NCBI GenBank assembly: GCA_964466035.1
Contig: CAYXLR010000006.1
Span: 1 to 64,000, forward strand
Direction: 5' to 3'
Source of the DNA: JANQEA01 sp964466035
GTDB lineage: Bacteria; Bipolaricaulota; Bipolaricaulia; UBA7950; UBA9294
DNA length: 64,000 nucleotides
The notes beneath the pieces are model-generated. The model was not told the origin of the DNA. It worked only from the letters and a program-made list of their open reading frames with translations, and ran no database searches. Below are positions 23,694 through 32,435 of this stretch, piece after piece. Numbering within the stretch: the first letter of the stretch is position 1; the number at the start of each line of letters is the position of its first letter. Made by a program: the position numbers and the translations under genes.

Positions 23694-24473
23694 TCACCCG
23701 GCGTCCGGGGCCGCCTCGGAGAGGCGGAATCCGCACGACTCGAACGCGCGGAGGAGCTCGGCCGGATCCTCGCTCCACTGGCCGAGCTTCCGCGAGACGT
23801 GCTCGGTCCACGAGTAGTCGTCGTCGCCGAACGTCTCCTCCCGCCCCTCTCCGAGCGGGATCTTCGCGCCCCGCGACCGGTAGTAGTCCTGGGCGAGGTA
23901 CCCTTCGTCCATGGCGGTCATCGCCCGATCGACCGCGGCCTCGTCCAGCTCGGAGTATCGGTCCTCGAACAGGGAGAACTCGATCGGATAGCGGGGACGG
24001 ACCGGCGGGTCCTCGGCCGGATACCCCATCGCCAGCTGCACGAGGGGAAAGACGCGGGGCGGCAGCCCGTACTCCTCGACGATCCGCGCGGCGGCGTACG
24101 GCGCCGCACCGAGGAAGCAGCTCCCCATGCCCAGCGACTCGGCCGCCTGCACCATGTTCTGCGCCATGTACGCCGCGTCCTGGATCCCGAGAAGGAGCGT
24201 CGACAGGTCGCACATGACGCGGCGCCACCGGCGCGCTGCCATCACCCGCTCCATCCGATGGACGTCGACGCAGACGGTGAACAGGAGCGGCGCACCGAAC
24301 GGGTTCGCCTCGCGATCCCGCTTCAAGAGAAGACTGCCTAGCTGCGCGGCGAACGGCGCCTGTTGGCCGGCGCGGACGACCGTCTCGATGACCTCGCGCG
24401 TCGGCTCCTCGTCGCGGAACGCCCGGATCGATCTCCTCCGCAGCATCCCCTCGATGATCCGGTTTTTCTCCAC
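23694..24473 (-). CDS. Nitroreductase family protein
   Basis: FMN-dependent oxidoreductase fold, 259 residues. Near the start it has RRRSIRAFRDEEP (FMN-binding Arg cluster), later AAESLGMGSCFLGA, and a C-terminal extension of about 60 residues. The physiological substrate cannot be inferred. The GTG start at 24473 has GGAGGAGAC directly upstream; longer frames upstream lack an SD. The gene is divergent from tldD. Confidence 0.85.
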   Translation of the reverse strand: MEKNRIIEGMLRRRSIRAFRDEEPTREVIETVVRAGQQAPFAAQLGSLLLKRDREANPFGAPLLFTVCVDVHRMERVMAARRWRRVMCDLSTLLLGIQDAAYMAQNMVQAAESLGMGSCFLGAAPYAAARIVEEYGLPPRVFPLVQLAMGYPAEDPPVRPRYPIEFSLFEDRYSELDEAAVDRAMTAMDEGYLAQDYYRSRGAKIPLGEGREETFGDDDYSWTEHVSRKLGQWSEDPAELLRAFESCGFRLSEAAPDAG

Positions 24474-24640
24474 GTCTCCTCCCCTCGTCGCCCCGCCGTA
24501 CGACCGCAACTCCGACGCCGGGGACCCAGATCCTCCCGTCGCTCGCGTCTTGTCGAGGGCGAATCCCCCCTTCCTACCCGATAACGGTCTGCGCGGCAAG
24601 CCGCTTCGCGCCCGCGCGGCGGTCGTTTCGCCGCCGTTCG

Positions 24641-24670
24641 TTGAACTTCAACCGCCGGGGGACATACTTA
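24641..24670 (+). promoter_or_regulatory. Predicted promoter of tldD-tldE
   Basis: TTGAAC (24641-24646), 18 nt, TACTTA (24665-24670). A leader of about 38 nt ends with GAAGGAGG before ATG 24715. Confidence 0.35.
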
Positions 24671-24714
24671 CCTAGTGATCATCCGACACGTTCCAGGCCC
24701 GCGAAGGAGGCGGA

Positions 24715-26106
24715 ATGCAGAAGCTACTTGAGAAGATCGTGGCCGGCGCGAGCGGCTGGGTCGAGCTTCGCTATCAGGCGCGGAGCACGAAGCGGATCAC
24801 CGTCCGCAACGGCGGCCTTGAGGAGTCGTCGAGCGTCCTGCTCTCCGGGCTGGGCGTCCGGGCGCTCGTCGACGGGGTGTTCGGATTCGCCAGCACGACC
24901 GACGTCTCCGAAGGGGGCGTCCTCGCAGCGATCGACGCGGCGCAGAGCGCCGCCAGGACGTCGGCCGGAGCGAAGAAGGAGCGGGCAGGCCTCGCCGAGG
25001 CTCCGATGGCCAAGGGCACGTTCGCCGTCGCGACCGACGATCCGCTCGACGCGCACTCCCTGGAGGAGAAGCTGGCCCTCGTCCTCCGTCTCGACGAGCG
25101 GATCCGCTCGGGCGCGAAGGAGATCGTTTCGAGCACGGCCTCGTACGGCGAGATCCAGGACGAGAAGGTCATCGTCACGAGCGACGGCGCGTCGGCCCGC
25201 ATCCTCGATTCGAAGCCGGAGCTACGCACGATCGCCGTCGCCGGGCGAAACGGCGACCAGACGATGGGGATGGAGAGCTCCGGCGTCACCGGCGGATGGT
25301 CCGAACTCCTCGGGATCACCGCCCCGGAGGAGCTCGCGGGCAAAGCGGCTCGGCTCGCCGTCGATCAGCTGGCGGCGCCTCACCCGAGCGGCGGCGTGAG
25401 CGCCGTCGTCCTCGACCCGACCCTCGTCGGCGTCCTCTGTCACGAGGCGATCGGCCACACCGTCGAGGCGGACATCGTCCTCGGCGGCGCGATCACCTCC
25501 GACAAGATCGGCCAAGTCGTCGCCTCCGAGCTGGTCACCCTCTGCGACAGCGGAGCGTCCGAGTACGCACCGCACGCGGTCGGGATCCTTCCGGTCGACG
25601 ACGAGGGGGTCCTCACGCAACGGACCGTGATCATCGAGAACGGCGTCCTCCGTTCGTTCCTGCACAATCGCGAGACGGCGGCGCACTACGGCGTCGCACC
25701 GACCGGGAACGCCCGCGCGTACGTGTACAGCGACGACCCGATCATCCGGATGCGAAACACGTACCTCGAGCCGGGGGAGACGCCGTTCGAGGAGCTGATC
25801 GGCGGGATCCAGAACGGGTACTACCTTCGCGGCCTCGGGATGAGCGGACAGGCCGACTCGAACGCGGAGTTCATGTTCGGCGTCAAGGAGGCCCGTCGGA
25901 TCGTCGACGGGAAGGTCGGCGAGTTGGTCCGCGGCGTGACGATCTCCGGGAACGCGTTCGACGTCCTCAAGTCGGTCGACGCGATCGGGGACGACTTCGC
26001 GTGGGAGAACGGCGCCGGCGCCTGCGGAAAGGGTCAGTACGCCAAGGTCGACCTCGGCGGTCCGCATCTGCGCTGCACACTGACGATCGGAGGGCGACAA
26101 ACATGA
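24715..26106 (+). CDS. tldD: Metalloprotease TldD
   Basis: Catalytic subunit of the TldD/TldE heterodimeric protease, which degrades unfolded peptides and matures some ribosomal peptide products. The 463-residue product has the zinc motif CHEAIGHTVEAD (HExxxH) and the distal TLCDSGA segment typical of TldD. An AAGGAGG precedes the ATG. The stop overlaps the start of tldE (ATGA). No peptide-precursor gene is evident nearby. Confidence 0.95.
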   Translation: MQKLLEKIVAGASGWVELRYQARSTKRITVRNGGLEESSSVLLSGLGVRALVDGVFGFASTTDVSEGGVLAAIDAAQSAARTSAGAKKERAGLAEAPMAKGTFAVATDDPLDAHSLEEKLALVLRLDERIRSGAKEIVSSTASYGEIQDEKVIVTSDGASARILDSKPELRTIAVAGRNGDQTMGMESSGVTGGWSELLGITAPEELAGKAARLAVDQLAAPHPSGGVSAVVLDPTLVGVLCHEAIGHTVEADIVLGGAITSDKIGQVVASELVTLCDSGASEYAPHAVGILPVDDEGVLTQRTVIIENGVLRSFLHNRETAAHYGVAPTGNARAYVYSDDPIIRMRNTYLEPGETPFEELIGGIQNGYYLRGLGMSGQADSNAEFMFGVKEARRIVDGKVGELVRGVTISGNAFDVLKSVDAIGDDFAWENGAGACGKGQYAKVDLGGPHLRCTLTIGGRQT

Positions 26107-27437
26107 ACGCACAGAACCTACTCGATCACTGCCAGCGGGCGCTCGACCTCGTGCGGAAGCACGGCGCCGACCAGGTCGAGGTCTTCGGCGAGACGAGCCG
26201 AAGGATCACGTCCGCGGTGGAGAAGGACGACCTGCAGATCTCGAAGAGCCGTCAGGAGACGAGAATCGGGCTGCGCGCGTTCGTCGGCGCGCAGGTCGGC
26301 TTCGCCAGCACGAACGATCTGACCAAAGTGGACGACGCGGCGCGCGACGCCGTGACGCTGGCCAAGGCGTCGCCGGGAGACCCGCACAACGTCCTCCCCG
26401 AGCCGGCCGCGGCCGAACCGGTCGACGGGACGTACGACCCGGCCGCCGACGCGTTCACCACCGCCGACGCGGTGAAACAGGCGATCCGGATGCTGGAGAC
26501 GGCGAAGTCGGTCGATCCCCGGGTCATCGTCGGCGAGGCGGAGTTCTCGGCCGAGATCCGCGACCGCGTCCTCGTCAACTCCTCCGGAGCGGAGGCGACG
26601 GAGCTCGGCAGCCTGTTCGCGTACACCGTTTTGACCACAGCGCGCGACGGGGACAAGGTCTCCAACATGGTCTTCAAGTTCGGCGCGGCGCGGCGCGTCG
26701 ACGGGATCGACGTGGAGGCGCCCGCGCGCCGAGCGAGCGCGGAGGCGCTCGGGTCGCTCGGCGCCGAGAAGGGCGAGTCCTTCAACGGTCCGGTCCTCCT
26801 CGACCCGTACGCTGTCCTCTTCTTGTTCGCCCCGCTTCAGTTTCAGCTGAACGCGAGAAACGCGCTGCGCGGGATGTCCCGCTGGAAGGACGCGCTCGGG
26901 GAGGCCGTCGCCGTGCCGGGATTCACCCTCGTCGACGACGGGCTCCTCCCGGGCGGCGTCGCGACCTCCTCGTTCGACCGCGAGGGGATCCCTCACCGAC
27001 GCCTTCCGTTGATCGAAGGCGGCGTCCTCCGGTCGTTCATGCACAACGCCTACACGGCGCACGCGTTCGGCGTCGCCAACACGGGGCACGCGGCCGGCTC
27101 GGCCGGCTCCCTTCCCACGATCGGACCGACCAACTTCACGATCCTCCCCGGGGAGGTCGCGAAGGACGAGCTGATCTCGGAGATCGAGCGGGGGCTGCTC
27201 GTCAGTCGCTTCTCGGGGAACACCGATCCGATCTCCGGCGACTTCTCGGGCGTCGCCAAGGCGGCGTATCTGATCGTCGACGGGAAGGTCGACCGGGCGG
27301 TCTCCGGCACGCTGATCGCCGGGAACCTCTTCGAGGCACTGAAGACGCTGTCGGGCATCTCCAAGGAGACGGAGTGCGTGTCCAACTACACGTTCCCGTT
27401 CCTGCGCCTCGAGGGGGTCTCGATCACGTCCGAGTAG
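26103..27437 (+). CDS. tldE: Metalloprotease subunit TldE/PmbA
   Basis: Partner of TldD, 444 residues, same fold but without the HExxxH zinc motif, as expected for TldE. N-terminal ADQVEVFGETSRRIT and C-terminal FSGVAKAAYLI and GNLFEALK blocks fit the PmbA/TldA family. ATG 26103 overlaps the tldD stop by 4 nt. A perfect 12-bp stem-loop follows the stop. Confidence 0.94.
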   Translation: MNAQNLLDHCQRALDLVRKHGADQVEVFGETSRRITSAVEKDDLQISKSRQETRIGLRAFVGAQVGFASTNDLTKVDDAARDAVTLAKASPGDPHNVLPEPAAAEPVDGTYDPAADAFTTADAVKQAIRMLETAKSVDPRVIVGEAEFSAEIRDRVLVNSSGAEATELGSLFAYTVLTTARDGDKVSNMVFKFGAARRVDGIDVEAPARRASAEALGSLGAEKGESFNGPVLLDPYAVLFLFAPLQFQLNARNALRGMSRWKDALGEAVAVPGFTLVDDGLLPGGVATSSFDREGIPHRRLPLIEGGVLRSFMHNAYTAHAFGVANTGHAAGSAGSLPTIGPTNFTILPGEVAKDELISEIERGLLVSRFSGNTDPISGDFSGVAKAAYLIVDGKVDRAVSGTLIAGNLFEALKTLSGISKETECVSNYTFPFLRLEGVSITSE

Positions 27438-27453
27438 GCGCGACCTTCGACGT

Positions 27454-27483
27454 GAAGGCGGGCACCGACGCGTGCCCGCCTTC
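27454..27483. terminator. Stem-loop between convergent genes
   Basis: Perfect 12-bp stem (27454-27465 with 27472-27483) and a 6-nt loop, lying 16 nt after tldE and 23 nt before the end of the convergent gene. There is no T-run on either strand, so it may be a bidirectional, U-less terminator or an mRNA 3' stabiliser. Confidence 0.5.
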
Positions 27484-27506
27484 GTCCTCGTCCCGCCCTT
27501 CGGAGG

Positions 27507-28094
27507 TTACAACTCGACGACCGGTGCGGCTTCCTCGACCGGAACGGTCTCCTCGACGGCCGAGGCCGGAACGGTGATCCCGGCCTCGATGAGTCCGAGA
27601 TCCGCGGCGCGATCCCGGAGCGCCTCGTCCGCGCCGCGCACGAGAAGGACGATCGTTTCACCTTCGTACAGGTAGGCGAGCCCGTAGCTCGTCCCGTCAT
27701 CGATCGCCGGGCCGGCCATCCGCACGGCGCGCTCGGACGCGCCGACCGGCGGGATCTCCGCGACCGCGATCGCTTCGGACGGCTCATCGCCGCCGGCGAT
27801 CCCCAGGGCAACCAGAAGCGCCGACTCCGGGACCGATTCCTCGACCGCGAAGGCCGCCACCTCGATCTCCCCCGAGGGATCGGTGAGGAGCACGGACGTC
27901 CCCGTCTCCTCGACGTTCCAGGTCGACGGGACGGCCAGGCTGAATCGACCGCTCGGATCGACGTACGTCGAGCTCGCGGGCTCGAGAACGGAGATCGGGA
28001 GCGGTGGCTCGACGCCTCGATCCCAATAGACCATCGCGTATGCCACGAGGAGGATCCCGACCCAGATCGACAACAGAAGAAGCGCGTTCTTCAT
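27507..28094 (-). CDS. Membrane-anchored protein of unknown function
   Basis: 195 residues. One N-terminal membrane segment (about 4-20, LLLLSIWVGILLVAYAM) is followed by an extracytoplasmic domain. The latter starts PSGRFSLAVPSTWNVEE, a pattern seen in PsbP/DUF-type lipocalin-like domains where a 'G-F-S-hydrophobic-P-x-x-W' strand opens the fold. The C-terminus is Glu/Val/Pro-rich. No catalytic motif. ATG 28094 is preceded by GGGAGG. Function not recognised. Confidence 0.7.
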   Translation of the reverse strand: MKNALLLLSIWVGILLVAYAMVYWDRGVEPPLPISVLEPASSTYVDPSGRFSLAVPSTWNVEETGTSVLLTDPSGEIEVAAFAVEESVPESALLVALGIAGGDEPSEAIAVAEIPPVGASERAVRMAGPAIDDGTSYGLAYLYEGETIVLLVRGADEALRDRAADLGLIEAGITVPASAVEETVPVEEAAPVVEL

Positions 28095-28212
28095 CCCACA
28101 ACCTCCCTTCGGCCCTTGCGCTCTTTGCACCCTCCGGATGCACGCGGAGTTCCGTTCCTCGGATCATTCTAGCCCTCCGACGAACCGAAGCCAATCGAGG
28201 GTTCCGGTGAAC

Positions 28213-28242
28213 TTGCAGCAAGCCTTCATGTCAACATAGAAT
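28213..28242 (+). promoter_or_regulatory. Predicted leaderless-type promoter of nfeD-floA
   Basis: TTGCAG (28213-28218), 18 nt, TAGAAT (28237-28242), then 6 nt to ATG 28249. Confidence 0.5.
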
Positions 28243-28248
28243 CGATGC

Positions 28249-29595
28249 ATGAACCGTCGTGCGCTCTTGGCCGCGTTCCTGGGCCTGTCTTTTTGTTCGT
28301 TCCTCGCCCTCGCCGAGGGACCGGCGTGGATTCTGACGATCGACGGCGAGATCAACTCCGGCACCGTGACCTACTTGCGACGCGGCCTCCAGGAGGCGAC
28401 CGACGCCGGGGCCGGCGTCGTCGTCCTCGTCCTCTCTACGCCGGGCGGTTACCTCGACGCGGCGGTCGAATCGCGAGCGATCCTCCTCGACGCGACGATC
28501 CCGACGGTCGCGTACGTCGCGCGCGAGGCGTTCTCGGCCGGGGCGGCCCTCGCCATCGCCTGCGAGACGATCCTGTTCGCGCCGGGCGGCGTCATGGGCG
28601 CCGCCACCCCGGTCACGGTCGTCGGTCAGGACCTCCGCGAAGCGCCGGAGAAGGTGATCAGCGCGACGCGGTCGCTGTTCCGCGCCGCGGCGGAGATCCG
28701 CGGTCGCCCACCCGAAGTCGCCGAAGCGATGGTCGATCGCGACGTCTCGATCCCCGGCTTGATCGAGGCGGGGAAGCTCCTGACGCTGACCGCACGGGAG
28801 GCGGCCGAGTGGGGCTACTCCGACGGCGAGGTCGAGTCGATCGACGCGTGGCTCGCCGAGCGTGGCTACGGCGAGACGGTCGCGTTCCAGATGCGCTGGA
28901 TCGACGAGCTCGTCGAGGCGCTGACGTCCCCGCTGGCGATCGGCCTGCTGATCACCGCGGGCCTCCTCGGATTAATCGTCGAAATGCTCGTCCCCGGCTT
29001 CGGGATTCCCGGCCTCATCGGGATCACCTGCCTCGGCGTCTTCTTCTGGACGCACTTCCTCGTCGGCCTCGCCGGCTGGGAGTCGATCGCGTTTCTGCTC
29101 GGCGGGATCGTCGCCGTCGTGCTCGAGATCTTCGCGTTCACCGCGGTCGACTTCGGACTGAGCGGACTGCTCGGCCTGATCCTGATCGGCCTCGGCTTCT
29201 ACACCGCGATGGTCGGCCCGTTCACGGCGCGCGAGCAGATCGTGCAAGCGATCGCCATCGTCTCCGGTGGGCTGATCGTCTCCGTCGCATCGGCGATCAT
29301 TCTGCTGACTCGGCTTCCGCGCACGCGCCTCCGCCTCGGGGGGATCATCCTCTCGTCGGCAATCACAGGGCGTTCGCACGAGAAAGCCCAGGACGCTCCC
29401 ACCTCCACCAGCACTTGGGTCGGTCGGCAGGGCGTCGCCGCGACCGACCTTCGTCCCGTCGGCGGCGGGATCTTCGATGAAGAGCGAATCGACGTCGTCT
29501 GCGAGGAGGGATTCCTCCCGAAGGGAGCACCGATCGTCGTGATCCAGGACGACCTGTACCGCAAGGTCGTTCGACGTACGGAGAAGGAGGCTTGA
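28249..29595 (+). CDS. NfeD family membrane protease/scaffold (long form)
   Basis: 448 residues. Signal peptide (about 1-22), then a ClpP-class serine protease domain (about 25-215; LSTPGGYLDAAVE and FSAGAALAIAC carrying the presumed nucleophile Ser). Four to five membrane segments follow (about 225-345), then a C-terminal OB-fold domain (about 385-445). Long NfeD proteins pair with flotillin/stomatin (SPFH) proteins; floA begins 2 nt downstream. Expected role: membrane-domain organisation or stomatin cleavage. The promoter is leaderless-type with no SD. Confidence 0.88.
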   Translation: MNRRALLAAFLGLSFCSFLALAEGPAWILTIDGEINSGTVTYLRRGLQEATDAGAGVVVLVLSTPGGYLDAAVESRAILLDATIPTVAYVAREAFSAGAALAIACETILFAPGGVMGAATPVTVVGQDLREAPEKVISATRSLFRAAAEIRGRPPEVAEAMVDRDVSIPGLIEAGKLLTLTAREAAEWGYSDGEVESIDAWLAERGYGETVAFQMRWIDELVEALTSPLAIGLLITAGLLGLIVEMLVPGFGIPGLIGITCLGVFFWTHFLVGLAGWESIAFLLGGIVAVVLEIFAFTAVDFGLSGLLGLILIGLGFYTAMVGPFTAREQIVQAIAIVSGGLIVSVASAIILLTRLPRTRLRLGGIILSSAITGRSHEKAQDAPTSTSTWVGRQGVAATDLRPVGGGIFDEERIDVVCEEGFLPKGAPIVVIQDDLYRKVVRRTEKEA

Positions 29596-29597
29596 AC

Positions 29598-30584
29598 ATG
29601 ACCGGTTACATCGTGTTGGCAGTCGCAGTGGTACTGCTCCTGTGGTTGTTCTTCTATTTCGTCCCGATGGGGCTTTGGATCTCCGCCCTCGCCGCCGGCG
29701 TTCCGGTCGGCCCGATGACGCTGATCGGCATGCGGCTGCGAAAGGTCAATCCGCACCGCGTGATTCTCCCGATGATCGCCGCGTGGAAGGCGGGGCTGCA
29801 GCTGTCAATATCTGATCTAGAAGCGCACTACCTCGCTGGGGGGAACGTCGACCGCGTCGCACGCGCCCTGATCAGTGCCGACAAGGCGAACATCGCCCTC
29901 GACTTCCAGCGGGCAGCGGCGATCGACCTCGCGGGGCGCGACGTCCTCGACGCCGTGGCGATGTCGGTTAACCCACGCGTCATCGAGACGCCGAAAGTCG
30001 GTGCCGTCGCCGCGAACGGGATCCAGCTGTTCGCGATCGCCAAGGTGACCGTGCGAGCGAACATCGATCGGCTCGTCGGCGGCGCGACGGAAGAGACGAT
30101 CATCGCCCGCGTCGGCGAGGGAATCGTTTCCGCGATCGGCTCGGCCGGATCGCACAAGGAGGTCCTCGAGAACCCGGACAAGATCTCCAAACTCGTACTG
30201 GAGAAGGGCCTCGACGCGGGGACCGCGTTCGAGCTCCTGTCGATCGACATCGCCGACGTCGACGTCGGGAAGAACATCGGTGCACAGCTGCAGACCGATC
30301 AGGCCGAGGCCGACCTGAAGGTCGCCCGCGCCAAGGCCGAGGAGCGGCGCGCGATGGCCGTCGCCCGCGAGCAGGAGATGACCGCCCTGGTCCAGGAGCG
30401 CCGCGCCGCCGTCGTCGAAGCGGAGGCCGAGATTCCGCGCGCAATGGCCGACGCGTTTCGTGAAGGGAACCTCGGGATCATGGACTACTACCGGATGAAG
30501 AACGTCCAGGCCGACACGAAGATGCGCGAGGGATTCGCCGGCGGAGATCAACCCCCGTCGCAGGGCCGGATCGAGGGGGAGTAG
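29598..30584 (+). CDS. floA: Flotillin-like protein FloA
   Basis: SPFH-type scaffold of functional membrane microdomains, 328 residues. Hydrophobic N-terminus (about 4-35), VPVGPMTLIGMRLRKV block, PHB domain (about 40-200), then a long helical region rich in Ala/Glu (AEADLKVARAKAEERRAMA). The product matches the YqfA/FloA family in length. ATG 29598 follows GGAGG at 29586-29590, inside the nfeD stop region; the TTG at 29592 is less likely. Confidence 0.93.
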   Translation: MTGYIVLAVAVVLLLWLFFYFVPMGLWISALAAGVPVGPMTLIGMRLRKVNPHRVILPMIAAWKAGLQLSISDLEAHYLAGGNVDRVARALISADKANIALDFQRAAAIDLAGRDVLDAVAMSVNPRVIETPKVGAVAANGIQLFAIAKVTVRANIDRLVGGATEETIIARVGEGIVSAIGSAGSHKEVLENPDKISKLVLEKGLDAGTAFELLSIDIADVDVGKNIGAQLQTDQAEADLKVARAKAEERRAMAVAREQEMTALVQERRAAVVEAEAEIPRAMADAFREGNLGIMDYYRMKNVQADTKMREGFAGGDQPPSQGRIEGE

Positions 30585-30716
30585 ATGCCTGCCCCGGCCT
30601 CGCCGCTCGAACGGCTTCGAAAGCTCGTGAAGGAGGACCCGCGCTCGGCGGTTCTCCTCCACGAGATCCTCGGCCCTCCTCCGGGACTGCGGAAGCCCGG
30701 AGCCCCCGGCGACTGA
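30585..30716 (+). CDS. 43-residue protein downstream of floA
   Basis: ATG directly after the floA stop codon (no gap), 43 codons: MPAPASPLERLRKLVKEDP, then RSAVLLHEILGPPPGLRKP and a short tail. The block 'hydrophobic-HEILGPPxxLR' has a conserved look seen in small proteins of other bacteria, which is from memory and needs a search. Coupled translation with floA is likely (GAGGGGGAG just before). It is short, so it could be chance, but codon use matches its neighbours. Confidence 0.5.
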   Translation: MPAPASPLERLRKLVKEDPRSAVLLHEILGPPPGLRKPGAPGD

Positions 30717-30718
30717 TC

Positions 30719-30737
30719 CCTTCGGAAGGACCGAAGG
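30719..30737 (+). terminator. Weak stem-loop after the nfeD-floA operon
   Basis: CCTTCGG (30719-30725) and CCGAAGG (30731-30737) with a 5-nt loop, just after the 43-codon ORF. No U-run; a terminator role is only suggested by position. Confidence 0.35.
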
Positions 30738-30774
30738 CCGCGGCGATCGCGGCGCGGAGCGATCCGCCGCTCGT

Positions 30775-30803
30775 TTGGCAGAGACGACCCGTCTCACTAG
30801 AAT
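30775..30803 (+). promoter_or_regulatory. Predicted sigma-70-type promoter
   Basis: TTGGCA (30775-30780), 17 nt, TAGAAT (30798-30803). The GTG start at 30813 lies 9 nt downstream, so the 5' leader would be only a few bases. Confidence 0.55.
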
Positions 30804-30812
30804 AGACGTCCG

Positions 30813-31331
30813 GTGAGGCTGGTGAAAAGGATCCCTGACTTCCTTACGATGTCACGAGGGTTGATCGCCGCGGCGATCTTCTCCCTCGGCTTCATCGGAG
30901 AGGGCGCTCTGGAGGCGGTCATCCTCCTGACGATGCTCGGTTGGACAACCGACATCCTCGACGGACGCCTGGCGCGCAAGTACAACAAGCCGCCGACGTG
31001 GGTCGGGGAGAAGGAATTCGCCTTCGACATGGCGATGGTCTTCTCCGGCCTCTGCTACCTCGTCCTGTCCGGGTTCATCCCGTTCGTCCCGGCGATCGTT
31101 TACGTCATGGTCGCCGCGGCGTTCATCGCCTACTTCCGGTCGAAGATGGTGACGATGTCGTTCGCGACCCCGGCCGTCGCGCTTCCCTTGGTCGTCGCGT
31201 ACTTCGAGGCGCCCCACGCCCTGATCTGGTACGTCGTCTGGATCGTCGGAGCGCTCGTCTTCGACTGGCGACGCTTCAGCGGGGTCGTGCGGGAGTTCAT
31301 CCACAACGCCAAGAACCTGTCCCAGCGCTAG
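30813..31331 (+). CDS. CDP-alcohol phosphatidyltransferase-like membrane protein
   Basis: 172 residues with about five membrane segments. The first half of the CDP-alcohol motif is intact (D47-I-L-D50-G-R-L-A-R55) and the glycine of its second half is G65. The two later Asp positions (G+4, G+8) read F69 and M73, with only D72 nearby. It resembles PgsA-type enzymes of phospholipid synthesis, but the loss of two metal/catalytic Asp makes activity doubtful. Its TAG stop overlaps the ruvB stop in the palindrome CTAG (31328-31331). Confidence 0.75.
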   Translation: MRLVKRIPDFLTMSRGLIAAAIFSLGFIGEGALEAVILLTMLGWTTDILDGRLARKYNKPPTWVGEKEFAFDMAMVFSGLCYLVLSGFIPFVPAIVYVMVAAAFIAYFRSKMVTMSFATPAVALPLVVAYFEAPHALIWYVVWIVGALVFDWRRFSGVVREFIHNAKNLSQR

Positions 31332-32335
31332 AACAGCCGATCCGGCCTCTCCTGTCCGAGGTAGCTCAACGCACGCTCGGTGGCGATCCGCCCTTGCGGC
31401 GTCCGCTGGATCAGCCCTTCCTGCAGGAGGAACGGCTCGACGATGTCGGTGATCGTGTCCTTCTCCTCCGACAGCGCCGCGGCGAGCGTGTCGAGGCCGA
31501 CCGGCCCTCCGGCGAACTTGTCGACCAGAGCCACCAGAACGGCCCGATCGAGCTCGTCGAGCCCCCGTTCGTCGATCCGGAGCATCTCCAGCGACCGGCG
31601 CGCGATCCCGGCGTCGATCGCCCCTTCCCCCTCCACCTCGGCGAAGTCGCGGGTCCGGCGGAGGAGTCGATTGGCGATCCTCGGTGTGCCGCGTGCCCGC
31701 TTGGCGATCTCCTCCGCCCCGTCGTCCGACACGCCGATCCCGAGGATGCGACCGGTGCGGACGACGACCGTCTTCAGGTCCTCGACCGAGTAGAACCCAA
31801 CCCGGAACTTGACCTCGAACCGGTCGCGCATCGGGGCCGAGATGAGTCCGGCTCTCGTCGTCGCGCCGACCAGGGTGAACGGGGGGAGATCGATCCGGAG
31901 CGACTGCGCGTTCGGCCCCTCGCCGAGGATGATGTCGATCTTGTAGTCCTCCATCGCCGGGTAGAGGATCTCCTCGACGTTTCGCCGGAGCCGGTGGACC
32001 TCGTCGATGAAGAAGACGTCGTGCGGTTTGAGGTTCGTCAGGATCGCCGCCAGGTCGCCCGCCTTCTCGATCGCCGGGCCGGAGCTGATCCGGATGTCGA
32101 CCCCCATCTCCGCGGCGATGATCTGGGCGAGCGTCGTCTTCCCGAGGCCGGGTGGGCCGTGCAGCAGGACGTGATCGAGCGACTCGCCGCGTTTCTTCGC
32201 CGCGGCGATGTAGACGCGCAGCTTCTCCTTGATCTCGCGTTGGTTGATGTACTCGTCGAGCGACGACGGTCGCAGGCTGACGAGGGTGGCGTCGTCCTCC
32301 TCCAGTCGAGTCCCGGCGATCCGTTCCGACCTCAT
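31328..32335 (-). CDS. ruvB: Holliday junction branch migration helicase RuvB
   Basis: AAA+ motor that drives RuvA-bound Holliday junctions. The 335-residue product has Walker A HGPPGLGKTTLA, Walker B VFFIDEVHRL, sensor 1 VGATTRAG and the terminal winged helix (LIQRTPQGRIAT). ATG 32335 is chosen because homology starts there and a TTGGAG-18-TACAAT pair ends 9 nt upstream. ruvA and ruvC are not in the window. Confidence 0.96.
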   Translation of the reverse strand: MRSERIAGTRLEEDDATLVSLRPSSLDEYINQREIKEKLRVYIAAAKKRGESLDHVLLHGPPGLGKTTLAQIIAAEMGVDIRISSGPAIEKAGDLAAILTNLKPHDVFFIDEVHRLRRNVEEILYPAMEDYKIDIILGEGPNAQSLRIDLPPFTLVGATTRAGLISAPMRDRFEVKFRVGFYSVEDLKTVVVRTGRILGIGVSDDGAEEIAKRARGTPRIANRLLRRTRDFAEVEGEGAIDAGIARRSLEMLRIDERGLDELDRAVLVALVDKFAGGPVGLDTLAAALSEEKDTITDIVEPFLLQEGLIQRTPQGRIATERALSYLGQERPDRLF

Positions 32336-32344
32336 GTCGGCGCC

Positions 32345-32374
32345 ATTGTACCGGTCGCCTGCGCCCCGCTCCAA
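32345..32374 (-). promoter_or_regulatory. Predicted leaderless-type promoter of ruvB
   Basis: On the minus strand TTGGAG (32374-32369), 18 nt, TACAAT (32350-32345), then 9 nt to ATG 32335. A possible opposing promoter for ribF (TGTCTC 32391-32396, 17 nt, TACCAT 32414-32419) lies in the same 100-bp divergent region. Confidence 0.45.
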
Positions 32375-32435
32375 TCCGCGGCGCCCTTCCTGTCTCGATC
32401 GACGGCGATGGTGTACCATCCGCCGCGGGGCGCAC

